Assembly (NCBI GenBank): GCA_001655205.1
Contig: LPNZ01011722.1
Span: 1-37,358, forward strand
Direction: 5' to 3'
DNA from: Lenisia limosa
Lineage: Eukaryota > Breviatea
Length of the DNA: 37,358 nucleotides
The notes beneath the pieces are model-generated. The model saw only the letters and a list, made by a program, of their open reading frames with translations. It made no database searches and was not told the origin of the DNA. Below are positions 11,050 through 22,147 of the stretch, in pieces. Every line of letters starts with the position of its first letter. Position 1 is the first letter of the stretch. The position numbers and the translations under genes are program-made.

Positions 11050-13363
11050 ATGGAAGCGCTTTTAGCGATCACAAAGAAAGTTAAGGCCGACACGGCCAAG
11101 AAAACAGGAGGCAAGAAGTACCTCAATCGGTATGCTTGCTTCGTGGTGTAGCTTTTTCTGTGTCTCTAATGACTTTGTAGAAAACAGATTCATCAGCAGG
11201 AAGTTGAGAGAAGAACGCAGGAAAAGGTTGAACTTCAGAAGAAGGAAGCCGAACGACTTGAGGCAAAACGGGAGGCCGAGGTTTGTTTCTTCAATACCGT
11301 TCCTTGATAGGCCTTTGGGTGAATATAATTCTCTCTTTAGAAGGAGATCTTTTTTATAGCTCGAAAGAAGCGCGAGGAAGAGGAGCGAAAGAAGGCAAGC
11401 AAAGAAATGAAGATCAAAATGCCCTTGGTAAGGCTTTGGGGGACTGGTTTTTAGAGCAGAGAGTTACTCTTTTTCTTACTCAAAAATGCAGGAGGAGCTG
11501 ATTAGGCGATTCCGTGAATTGGAAGAACCTATTATCCTTTTTGGAGAGGAGTACAAGGACCGTTATCTCCGACTGAGGAAGCTTGAAATGGTTGGCTTTG
11601 TTGTCCTTGTCTTCGAATTGCCCACCTCTCCAGATCACTCATGTATAGGAACGATCGGAGAAGGAAAGTCGAATGCCAGGTCATCAAAATGAGCTTCAAA
11701 AAGTTTGCCCAACAGTTTTCAACAGATTTTTTAAGTTATTCAAGCTAAACCACAGCTATTCCTTCCTGTTTCTTATTCATATTTATCAATAAGTCCCCCG
11801 TTTTGTTTCTTCTGTATTAATGGCAACTTTTATTTTGCTTTAAAAAGAAGATTCGAATACGATGCTCACACAACTGAGATCTTAATAGTTACTACACAGG
11901 TTCTCAAGGAACAAACTGAGGAGGAAATCACTGGTGAACGTGGAGACGATCGATCGGTAAGATTTTGGGTATCATCTGAGAGGGTAAATTATTGGTATTT
12001 TTCGAAAGAGGTATTGTCATTTTTTTGCACATTAACCCCCAAAGGCCCAAGCGGACGAAGAACTATTCCGCTGCTCAACTGAAGAGCTTGCTGAGAAAGT
12101 TTTATTCAAGCCTTATCAGTCGTATGATGGAGGGAGATTAAGGCTTGAACGGCACTAACGCATCTCTCTGCTTTTTTATTTTTTCATCATTTCTATATTA
12201 GATGTTGTCATCAGCCATCCCTTTATATCTTTTTAGGGCGGATTGCACGAGGGAGAACTACATCTACTGGTTCTTCAAGTGGGGGGTTGAATGACGGTTG
12301 TGTTAGAGTTTTTTTTTTTTTTTNNNNNNNNNNNNNNNNNNNNNNNNNNNNNNNNNNNNNNNNNNNNNNAATTTACGATCTTGAACTCCAAACCCGAACA
12401 ACAGAAGAGAAAATCTCTCATTTGGGTGAGCTTCCTTATGTTTCATGGTGCAATGGTTCGAACTAATAACCAAACGAAGAACCCAAAATTCTAAAATAGT
12501 ACTCTCAGGAGACGTATCATTACGTTTATCTTCTGGCGAATCTAAGTGAACTTTAGGGCGAACAAAGACCGCAAAATTCACCCAACTCAAACAGTTTATT
12601 ACTCCATTCTTCAAGAAGTTGATAGAGGAGGTAAGAACTTGGGATGTTCGTGCTAAGCAAATGGGTTTACCCTCCCGTACTTGACAAAGGATAATGGTAA
12701 CTTCTCTAGAAATTGGAGCCTGAAGTGAAAGAAGGCTTCTTTAAAATTGTGTCCGAAATGCAACTGAAGGAATACATGAAAGGTTGGTAAAACAATTGTT
12801 TTTGTGCATTTGTTGTAGATTTTATATGTTCCTACATGTTTCGCTCGGTCTTAGGTTCCGTCATAACTTCAAGCAATGTTTCTAACCCTGTAGCAAATGA
12901 CGCCTATCTAGAACTCGCAATTGGAAAGTAAGTGATAATAGTGTGATACTGTTTAAACCATATTTTATCGATATCTGTTTTCTTGTAGCACATTGTTCAA
13001 CTTATCCATATAGCGCCGCCTGGCCAATGGGTGTGACAAACGTCGGTATTCATATGAGACAGGCCCGNNNNNNNNNNNNNNNNNNNNNNNNNNNNNNNNN
13101 NNNNNNNNNNNNNNNNNNNNNNNNNNNNNNNNGGACGTTGGTGGAGCATGATAGCGGTGCACAATAGAAGATATCGTATTATTTCTGTATTGATAATGAA
13201 TGATAGTCATATTTTACACTTGGCAGATGTTCTAAATGATGAAACACAACGAAAGTACTTCCAGTCAATCAAACGGCTAATGACTTATTGTCAGAACACG
13301 TTCCCCACTGGTTTGCTGAAGATCTCTTTGAAATTATCATCCACACGTGGATATTGTTACTGA
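11050..13363 (+). CDS. PRPF18: Pre-mRNA-splicing factor 18 (second-step factor)
   Basis: PRP18 acts in the second catalytic step of splicing, stabilising 3' splice-site docking with SLU7. Exons: 11050-11129, 11181-11280, 11341-11427, 11492-11590, 11649-11702, 11900-11956, 12045-12118, 12237-12285, (gap)12371-12425, 12557-12630, 12710-12782, 12894-12927, 13014-(gap), (gap)13133-13156, 13227-13363 (TGA); about 350 residues plus what the gaps hide, against 342 in human. The N-terminal half is a charged coiled coil, followed by the PRP4/PRP18 SFM motif ([19 protein letters not shown]). The C-terminal helical Prp18 domain carries the conserved loop [25 protein letters not shown] and the block [18 protein letters not shown]. 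The gaps at 12324-12369 and 13068-13132 hide splice sites and a few codons. The exon at 12237 is followed by an atypical donor (gttgaa). Identity is certain from the two conserved blocks. Confidence 0.97.
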
Positions 13364-13930
13364 TTGCATTTCTGATGAGGTTTTGACACTTTAGAATTAT
13401 CCAAGACCCAAGGATAAAATCATCATAGCATCAACCANNNNNNNNNNNNNNNNNNNNNNNNNNNNNNNNNNNNNNNNNNNNNNNNNNNNNNNNNNNNNNN
13501 NNNNNNNNNNNNNNNNNNNNNNNNNNNNNNNNNNNNNNNNNNNNNNNNNNNNNNNNNNNNNNNNNNNNNNNNNNNNNNNNNNNNNNNNNNNNNNNNNNNN
13601 NNNNNNNNNNNNNNNNNNNNNNNNNNNNNNNNNNNNNNNNNNNNNNNNNNNNNNNNNNNNNNNNNNNNNNNNNGCATCTCTGTTGCCCACCATTGGAGGG
13701 GCAAGCAACACCATCTTTTGTCCACGGGTTTGTCACCAAGTGAGAGGGCTGGGTATAAAAAAAGCAAAGCAGGAATTCGCGAGAGCTTATTATGTTATAA
13801 AGCTGCCTGAGGGTATAAAACTCAAGCAAGCATACCAACAGAAAAACGCAATCATAATAATGACCCCCCCCCCCAACTGGCTGGGTTACAGGGTCTTCAG
13901 AAGCCCCAACGCCCATGAGACTTGAAGAAT
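13364..13930. other. Convergent intergenic region with gap
   Basis: Lies between the ends of PRP18 and the FHA gene; 236 nt are N (13438-13673). The rest contains GGTATAAAA twice (13751, 13812) and a C run (13863-13874). I find no coding exon or RNA gene, but the gap could hide one. Confidence 0.5.
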
Positions 13931-16900
13931 CTATCTGCTCAGTAGGTGCCAGGGCATCCTAAGAGAATCAATTGGGTCTTCCGGTCCGAAAACGGTTGCT
14001 GTTCCATTGACATTGACTACGCTTACATTGTGACTTTCGGGGGTGATATGCGGCTGGTCTGGCTCACCAAAACTGTCCTAAAACGTTAGTGTAAGTTTCA
14101 AGAGTTTTTTATCGACATGTCGACTCCACAGTTCACTATGTCCTAATTTCCTAGGTATGAAAAGGAGATATTCTTACACTGAAACCGTTTGTAACGTTTT
14201 GTAGGGGCAAAGACTAGTCATAATAGTTGTAGCGTACCAGTTGCAAGCCCTCAAGATCAGCAGCAGTGACATTGTTTAGGAATGAAGATGAAAACGAGGC
14301 TCCCGTGTGTTGGAGTGTCGGGGGTCGACGAGGGGGGGCAAGGCGCATGGGCATGGGTGTTGCTGGAGGATAATTGAACAGCAGAATACGGGTGTGAAAA
14401 CAGTACCACACACAATTGTACGGAGAAGTATCAGCCTTCAAAACTCAAATTCAATGAGACACTCAGACACAACCTAATATTCCTCTTTTCCATAAAAAAA
14501 AAGCCTCCTACATCCTGGGGTGTTGTTGGCGGTGATTGCGGGGAGGGGGGTGAGGGGGACAAGCCCGGCATTATTGGCTGAATGGTCAAAGGAGAGAAAT
14601 AAGAAAGATATTAAGCTTCTAAGTGATATGACAATGTAGAATTATATTAATTCAGTATTTAGAACTTGAAGGTGCTACACGAAGACTGCCTTCGTATTAT
14701 TATTTGTTAATACTTCAAATGTTGCCTTCAAAAAGGTCAAAAGAAATGTTGATCCCCCCCCCTTCCCCCACAGTCCATTGGGAGGGACGAAATTGATGTG
14801 GAAGCCATTTGGACAAGCCCCATCATTTGCGTAACGACTGCGTTGAGAGTAGTCGGGTCTGCCTGGGTCATTTGCGTCTAAAAAAAGTCAACATCTTCAG
14901 CATTCAGTTTCACAATCAAGAAAAGGTAAAGTATACTTCAAATGAGAATCAGACACAGACCTGCAACTGCAGCATGAGGCCCTGGAGATGTTCCACTGAT
15001 GTCGATTGTGCGGATTGCACCGTAACCGACGGAATGGCGGGCATTGGGGGTTGTGCGTCAGGCATTGGGGGTTGTGCGTCAGGCATTGCGGCATCAGGTT
15101 GGACAGCAATCACTGGTAGAAGGTCGTTTTGGGAGGGAACTTCAACTACCGGGGCCAATAATGCTGGTTCGATCTATCAAGTAAACAAAGGTCTTCAAAA
15201 GTGATCAAGTAACAAGGAAATTTCGCGAAAATGGCATAGGAAGGGATTAACGATTATGATATGAAGGAAGCTAAGGGCCTACTCTCGCAGGTCTTGGCTG
15301 GACCGGTTGTGGCTGTGCGATTGGGGACTGAATGTCACATTGGCATACACGATACAATTATTTTCACTTATCCTATATCTAATGTTCTTAAATAAACATG
15401 TGTAGGCAGAGGCAACAAACAACCTAGTGTGTGTAGTATTGGGTATAACAAGCATTCAGCCTTGGCAGAGTGTGGATACTTACCTCGACAGTTGGAGTGT
15501 TTTGGGGGATTGTATTTTGGGAAGAGTCGTTTACTTCATTGGAAATAGGGGCTGGTGGAGGCGGCGACATTCCTAGAGAATGAGGGGTCCATGAATGAAG
15601 GAATTCATTGAGCTCTTTTATTTCTCATTTCGTTGACTCTAGTACTATTCACTAAACATTGATACTAGTCTCTTTGCGTACCACTCGGGGGAGCCTCATC
15701 TCCCTCTCGACAGTCAATGTAGGGAGGTGGTGGGCCTAAACCGTTATAAAAGACGCGTCAACAGATAAACAGTAATGAAAGTTAGTTTCAATGGGTTTAA
15801 ACCCTTTCGAAATGGCATGAAAATAAAAAATAACACGTGGTGGTGAGTCATTTAGCTTAGTGTATCCAAAATTGGCATAAGTGGCTTTATAACGCTTACC
15901 GTTCCCCGGGTTTTGTCTTGACCTTGAGCCTCGATTATTACTACAGCATCAAAAACAGTTCAACAATAACTTGCTATATGCTCATGATTGTACAATAGTA
16001 ACAATAATATGATTTTTGTAGTAAAGGTAGGAACATTTATTAACGAATTAGTCAAAACATCAATATTAAAGAGTTTATTATGGTAGGACAAACCTCAACG
16101 CCCTTGTTCTGCCTTGAATTCTTGACCTAAAAAGTGACATGATACCGTTGAAACGCACAAGGTTGGTGGAAAATACAATCAAGAGCAGACAGGAGGAAAG
16201 CACGACTCCTAGGCAAACTCCAGTCCCCACAAACCCTTGAGCAACATATGGACCCTCAGGGTTGAGGCGGTTTGGATGTAGACAATCCTTGAATGAAAAG
16301 GAGAGCCCGCCAACAACAACAATGCTTCGGTCGTACAGTCTTGCCTGCTCGTTCTCCCTGCGAGGTGAGTTGTGAAGAAGGGGTCTTGACTTGCATAACA
16401 AGGGAACATTAGCAACAAGCTGGGTTTTGGCCATTTAAAAACCTGTATTTCTTCAATAGGCCCAATTACCTCAGTTTAACACCATCAACTATTGTACCAT
16501 GTCGGCCATAGTTCTCAATTAAAAAGTAATCAATCCGCTCATCAAGGTAAATCACGCAGTGGACTCTCGAGACAAAATGGCTTTCGCATCCCTGTAGGGT
16601 GAGGTTCGGAGTGCAAGAAATAGCACGCAAAACATGGTAAATCCTTAATAACAATCGATTTTCCAGAGGAGATGAAGTCCTTCTATTCATGAGTAATAAT
16701 GTTAGAAACGACTGTGTTATTAAATCCTCCGAGGAAAATTTCGGCCCTATGACCTGTGCCCAAGACTTATCCCACTCCACTTGCGTTATTCATTTCCATC
16801 CAGGATATGTTATCATCCTTCATTTCAGTGGAAACTTCACTCCTTGTACCCACCTCCACGTTGGATAAGTCGAGGTCAACGAACTCATCCGCATTGTACC

Positions 16901-17448
16901 GGCCAAGAAGAACGTTCTTGTAGAAGATGGGGAAGGTCAAGGGGCGTGCTGAAAGTCAGACTGGCCTTTCACAATTTTTATTAATTGTTCAATCAGCGTT
17001 TGGGAAGCGTTTGACCTACAGCTGAGTTTGGCGATTGTTTCGTCGTATCGCTCCCCGGCATTGTATCGCTAAACAGTGAAGAGAAACTTATGAAACATCT
17101 ATTCGAAATAAAACGTGTTTTGGGCATTTATCACGTAAATAGTGCAGACCTGTTCTCTAGGGTCAGAAAACTGGGCTTCTGGCCGAAGAGAAGTCACTGG
17201 CTGCAGTTGTGTGCCTTCTGGAATGGGGATGACACAATCTGGCAAAAGGAACCTGATGGGAGGACGGGCCAAACCATTAACAAGCTTCTTTGATGTGGAT
17301 TTCTTAAACTTGACAAGAAGAATCGAGAGGGCCACAAGGAGAGCAAGAGCAACGAAGACAAGAACATAAATGGCCTGAGCTATAAGTCATACCTGAAGGC
17401 CCAAAAACTCACCACTTCGGAGTCTAATCCTTTTATATAGGATAGCAT
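13931..17448 (-). CDS. FHA-domain protein with two TM helices and Pro-rich tail
   Basis: Fifteen exons on the minus strand: 17448-17413, 17374-17150, 17068-17020, 16948-16854, 16591-16470, 16357-16094, 15940-15900, 15735-15682, 15572-15484, 15327-15283, 15173-14961, 14877-14772, 14577-14512, 14362-14238, 14077-13931 (TAG); about 558 residues. A TM helix follows a 12-residue N-terminus (about residues 13-35) and ends in KFKKSTSKK. An FHA domain spans about 107-200: LLGRYNADEF, then SRVHC, then IENYGRHGTIVDG, the canonical GR, SRxH and NxGxxxxNG-type phosphothreonine-binding signatures (Asp replaces the usual Asn in the last). A second TM helix lies at about 218-239. The rest is disordered, rich in Pro/Gln/Ser, with a tandem PDAQPPM repeat. 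I do not know a family with this architecture. The open frame extends 183 nt upstream of 16591, so a splice form with 61 extra residues between GR and SRxH is possible; the short form gives a normal FHA spacing and is preferred. Confidence 0.85.
15041..15082 (-). repeat. 21-bp coding tandem repeat (PDAQPPM)
   Basis: There are two exact 21-bp units in the Pro-rich tail of the FHA protein, giving a tandem MPDAQPP heptad, and a third unit begins at 15083. In-frame length change here would not disrupt the protein. Confidence 0.85.
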
Positions 17449-17877
17449 GTCGATTTTAGTCGGAATACTACCTTATACTTTCAACAGTGGTCATTATCAA
17501 GGCAACATGAATGATACAAGGCTACTCTCCGCTACAAAATTTCAATTTAAGTCGCTTACAAATATTTACTCTGATTATTTAGATATTTGGTTGAGTTACT
17601 TACTTGTTTTTCAAAATCAGTTAAATAACAGTCTAAATTCGAATTGTGACTGAACTATAAATTGAAATTTTTTAAAGTTCGCGAAAAGCGACCAATCTTT
17701 ACCATATAGCCGTTAAGTTTTTGATATTTTGATTTTAAAAAAGCTCATTGCGGCAAAAGCGAGCAAAAGTATTTGCTCTTTTCGCCCCTCATACTATAAC
17801 ACTTCATAACAAGCTTGTCTCAAGACTTTCTGAAAGTTATTATTTAGCACCTGTTTCTAATCCCAGCCAAGCCGGCC
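17449..17877. promoter_or_regulatory. Divergent promoter, FHA protein / GTPase, with GCGAAAAGCG-like cluster
   Basis: A 429-bp AT-rich region. Between 17681 and 17788 it carries GCGAAAAGCG (17681), GGCAAAAGCGAG (17752), and CTCTTTTCGCC, the inverse of the same motif. GAGCAAA and TTTGCTC flank a 4-nt spacer as a perfect inverted repeat at 17761-17778. The rest shows nothing recognisable. Confidence 0.5.
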
Positions 17878-19559
17878 ATGGGGGGTGGCCAAAGTAAAGA
17901 GGATGACTTACATGACCATCAGTCCGTCGAGATCACGGTATGGAATATGGATGTTTTTTTTTGTTTGTTTGTTTATTGAATGTTGTTGGCAAGCTTTTCT
18001 TGTTTTGCCCAAGTTTTTGACTGTTCTTCTTTGACAATCGTCTCAGTCCGGGAGGTCAATCAAGGTGCCGGTTCTGGGCAACTCAGAAGTCGGCAAAACA
18101 GCATTGATTTCTCGATATACAAAGGCATTCCTTCCACAGGTTTACGAGCCAACAAAAAGGGGTATGTCCAAGAGTGTTCATAAGGCCAATGTACATGTCA
18201 TAATATATTAACAACATGAATTGGTTTGCTGATTCTATTTCCTTCTTTCTTTTAGATATCATTCTGCAATTTAATGACCAATGTAGCCACTGTGTCGTTT
18301 CGTCCTGGGGTGTTATCAGCACGATCAACAGCCGTCTTGCAGCTTTGGGACACCCCGGGTACGGTTTATGGAATCTCTCATTTGGATGTCTATCTCAAAG
18401 ATGTACGTCTGGGTTTCAACTCACATAAGATATCGTATTTTCTCATATATATAGCTAATTTATTGAAAGTGACATTGACCAGTAGCTTTGCTGATAAATC
18501 TTAGTATTTCTGTTTGTTGCATTATGAAAGCTCAAAAGGGTGTCTCTCACCCCCCCCCCCAGGCCGAAGCAGTTGTGCTGGTAGTGGACGTCAGCCAGGC
18601 CGCGTCTCTATTGCACATCACAAAATGGAGAAAAGAAATCATAAAACATCTCAGTTAGCTGGCTTAGAAATCTTTCCTCTTTAACCAAGTGAGGAACCAA
18701 CTACCCATAATGATATGGTATTGTAGTATAATGGGAAGGCCACTTTCTGGTGATCATATTGGATTGTGCAACATTGTTGTACACAAACCCAAGTATTTCC
18801 TACATATCTGACCTGACCAGCTGGTGTCAATGACGCGACACTTGAAGATGACGAAATAGCTGAGCGTAGGCCAATTTTGACATTCTCATGCATTTAGCTT
18901 TCCCCATTCCCGTGCTGCTACTTTGTAATAAAGTAGGGGGTTTCTGTTCTATTACATCTTGTTCTTACAGACTTGTGCTGAAGTTTGGTATCATATTAAA
19001 AAAAACCTCATTTTGATACTAGTTGTGGTTAACGTATTATACATTTGCTATGGTATCGGTGAATCACCTTTATAAAAATGTAATTCTCACATTCACAACA
19101 ACGTTAGTGTGAATCCACGAATAGAGCAGTTACATTTGAACAACTTGAGAAAGCAGCAGCAAGATATCAGTTCCTGGGGCCTCGAGAAGTCTCAGCAGTG
19201 ACCGAACAAGGTGGGTGCATTTCTTGACATGGGGAATTTACAAATATGATGGCATTGGTGATCTTGTATCTTGCATTATTCTCACCTGCTGGTAGGTATA
19301 AGGGATGCGTTTGACCACCTTTTGGGCATTTGCAATGGAGATGTCATTGCATTTCCTCCCAAAATGCCCAAATTAAGAACCAAAGAAGGTTTGTGAGTTC
19401 ATTTAGAGAACAAACACCACTAGTGTTAATATGTCATTATACATGCTTAATCTTCAAGAATTACCCACTCCAACGCCAACCGAAACCCCAGGAAACCCAT
19501 CTTTGGAAGTACTTCTCCAAGATGGAACAGGCACCATGGCCACAGTCATTGATGATTAA
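17878..19559 (+). CDS. Divergent Ras/Rab-superfamily GTPase, predicted N-myristoylated
   Basis: Eight exons: 17878-17937, 18047-18161, 18287-18402, 18563-18653, 18898-18932, 19108-19210, 19296-19388, 19459-19559 (TAA); 237 residues. The start is MGGGQSKEDD, a good N-myristoylation context (Gly2, Ser6). The P-loop is GNSEVGKT (residues 31-38) and the switch I region has YEPTKRATVSF. G3 is WDTPG and G4 is the atypical NKCE, where NKxD is expected. The G5 region reads EVSAVTEQGIRDAF, with Val where SAK has Lys. The C-terminus is a Pro/Thr-rich extension ending VIDD, without a Cys for prenylation. Lipid anchoring through the N-terminus is therefore predicted, as in Arf proteins, but the core looks Rab/Ras-like. 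The exon 5/6 junction falls inside the G4 motif, so a missed micro-exon could restore the Asp. The 3' end converges on DCC1, 110 bp away. Confidence 0.9.
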
Positions 19560-19669
19560 TTATATATGATATATTAAGAAAACAATCAGCTATGTAGTGT
19601 TGTACATAGTGTCTCATGTTGTACATAGTTTTTTTGAAACTGGAATTGTTATGATTTGTTTTATGTACA
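19560..19669. terminator. Shared 3' region of GTPase and DCC1 with PUF-type motifs
   Basis: 110 bp between two convergent stop codons. TGTACATA occurs on the plus strand at 19601-19608 and 19620-19627 (GTPase 3' UTR side), and on the minus strand at 19669-19662, directly after the DCC1 TAA. This matches the Pumilio/PUF consensus UGUANAUA. No canonical AATAAA was seen. Confidence 0.5.
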
Positions 19670-22147
19670 TTACCTTCTTGTCAAAATTTTCACACCTCCC
19701 TTGTTACACGATCTACAATATTGTACAAATAATGAGTCTGCTTTCTGATCGGGCTGCACCACATCCCTAAAAACAGTAACATGAAATAAATGCAGAAATT
19801 GTTCTGGGGGTGGGCTGTGTTGAAAGAGATGTGAAGAGAAAACGAGACGATTCATCCCTTCCCAACTTGATAAAGGGCAGCATTTGGTTCTGGTCCCATT
19901 GCGCCCGCCATTCGAACAGTTGACGGAACCTCTATATCACCATAATACCACAAAATGAATACATGAATGCAAAAGATAAAGAGTGTTATCAGAAATGCGG
20001 TGAAAGAAACCCTGCTCACATCTCTTGCCTTAGGAGAAAGGGATGACATTTTGGGAGGACGAGTGACTGTCATTCCAAGTCCTTCACCAGAAACTATCCC
20101 AATACTCTGGAAAAGAGAATAAAAACAAAACAAACAAAAAAAAAACAGAAATAAAGATGAATTTGGCTCACGATAAGGAGCTCCTCGGGAAGTTCAACAT
20201 TAGTGTGGCATAATGCCATCCATTTTTTCTGAAACTCAGCAAAACTCCATTCCTGAGTCATTACACAGCAGGTTTACAGAATGATAACATAAATTGCAGT
20301 GTGTATCGAGAGAATCAGATGAACCAAATTTACAAACGCTTACAGCCTGTTCCACAAGCAGCTTTCGTGCCATCCACTTTGCTATCTTCTGAGGGCTTAA
20401 TGCGTATTTACCTGGAACATTATCAGAACAATGACAACCAAACCAAAGTTTCCCCAGCAAACCATCATCAAGATTGTCATCTTCATTGTCTTCATTATCC
20501 ATTTCATTCTCAACAAAGTCAGCTGTCAACTTGGCTGCCAATTCCGCCATTGCTGGCGGCTACTTCATGAAACAACGGAAAACTTAAGCACAAAATGATT
20601 CACTTTTGTGCCCCAAAAAATTTACATGATACCCACATAGCAGTCATCAAGAGTACTGGCGACAAAGCTTGAGGGCACATTCGAGAGGTCTATTGCTTCA
20701 GCACGAATGGACTGTATCAGGAGTACAATGGCAGCACAAATTGCCTCTTCTGTAGGGGCATACCAGTAACCTGGAGGGTGAAGATATGATATAACATATC
20801 AGCAATGAGAAAACATTTCTGCGTGAACAACAAGTTATAAATGTATCTTCTGGATTGTCCTTTACCTGCGATTTCTAGAGCAGGAATTGCCTCCAGACCC
20901 GCGCGAATTTCGGACTCTGAGGCCTAGAATGGTGACAAGATATATATATTACTGAATATTGGAATCTATTATTCTTTTTTTTTGGTCTTTTTTTTTCTCC
21001 TATAATATTAGTAGAATATCTTATTTGCCATCTTTTTAGTCATAATTTGAATTAAGAAAAAAAACTTCAACAAGCAACTTCAGAAAGATGTTCGAGCCTC
21101 TCTTACCTGAATTTCTGACACCAGATTACTCCAAAGGATTCCATTCACACCACAGAATTGGCCTTCAAGATCATTCCACCTGAGGAGGGTAAATGAATGT
21201 ATTCCAAAACAATCAACCCCATTAAAAAGCCAATCTACCTTCCTTGTCCAGATTCACTGGATTCCAGCCCGAAATCATCAATCATCTAAAAAAAAAGTCA
21301 AAATAATAAATAGAATAGCTATATGATATCTAATATAATATCATATCTTCTGTCCTATTGTAAAATGTACTACTTTTATTTGTCCAATTCATGATATCAT
21401 TTAAGCAGGGAGAATTTTTGCAATTCAATGGGAATTGATATCACAGTGGTGTCCCGGATGTTGAACTATTTTCACCCAAACTACCCATATGTCAGCATCC
21501 ACTACGCAAACCTGAAGAGTAATTTGAACTGGTTCGAGATGAGAGTCGAGTCGTCCAAGGAGAGGATTGATTTGTTTCAGCTCTAAAACACTTGAGGCGG
21601 ATCCTGAGATAGTGCCTTTCAAGTCTCCTGGAATGGTCAGTGCACGTCAACAATGGGTCCAAAACTAACAAAGCCTATCTCTATTCTTCGCTATCTATCC
21701 CCAATTAAAATTCACAGCTAGTCTACCATCGTGTTCGCTATGCGGCGGAAGTATAAGGCAGGTATTAGACGTCTCCGAGTTCCGAACTTGGAAGGTGCCC
21801 GAAGATGTGCAGAGAACAACTTCATCATCGTCGTCCCCCTTCAGGTACAGCCTACGGGTTTGTGAGGCCAAATTTTTCATCAATATTTCTTTTCAGATTA
21901 AAATTGATATGAATATATTTCTTTATGAAATATGACCTCAACATTCGATAGTCTTAGATCAGCACACCTTCCTCCGACAGCCGACAACTCTTTGGCCACA
22001 GGTGCTGTCAGCTCAACAAGAACGTAGGGCTGCCCTATATTGTTTAGTTTCTTGGGTGACAAAAGAAGAAAATATAATAGATGGCCTACCTGCTACAAAC
22101 GAATCAGAAAATGACACCAGTGACTTTTCTCCTTGCTTGAGCGCCAT
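19670..22147 (-). CDS. DSCC1: Sister chromatid cohesion protein DCC1 (CTF18-RFC subunit)
   Basis: Thirteen exons on the minus strand: 22147-22090, 22034-21968, 21851-21727, 21627-21512, 21285-21239, 21179-21107, 20923-20866, 20770-20637, 20559-20344, 20252-20172, 20106-20020, 19931-19867, 19766-19670 (TAA); 407 residues, against 393 in human. DCC1 binds CTF8 and CTF18 to form the alternative clamp loader that acts on PCNA in leading-strand replication and cohesion. Diagnostic stretches: LYLKGDDDDEVVLCTSSGTF with NSETSNTCLILPP (N-terminal beta region), EIQASESEIRAGLEAIPALE and GYW in the middle, then the winged-helix part ALSPQKIAKWMARKLL, FAEFQKKWMAL, DRFRQLFEWRAQWDQNQMLP and the C-terminal CNKGGVKILTRR. 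All thirteen exons join in phase, and the C-terminal winged-helix region needed for polymerase epsilon contact in other species is intact. The start was chosen because the upstream exon MALKQGEKS joins in phase. Confidence 0.96.

Noticed and set aside
12309-12323. T run next to a gap as the tail of an inserted retroelement (also 36659-36675)
   Set aside because: Both T runs lie inside introns at the edge of N runs. No target-site duplication or reverse-transcriptase coding is visible, and homopolymers are a common cause of assembly gaps.
13751-13820. Two GGTATAAAA motifs as TATA boxes of an extra gene
   Set aside because: They lie between two convergent 3' ends with no exon downstream. A hidden RNA gene in the adjacent gap cannot be excluded, but nothing supports it.
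16078-16434. 118-codon minus frame starting MAKTQLVANV
   Set aside because: Only the part from 16357 on joins in phase with the FHA exon; the upstream part is intron and is preceded by a stop.
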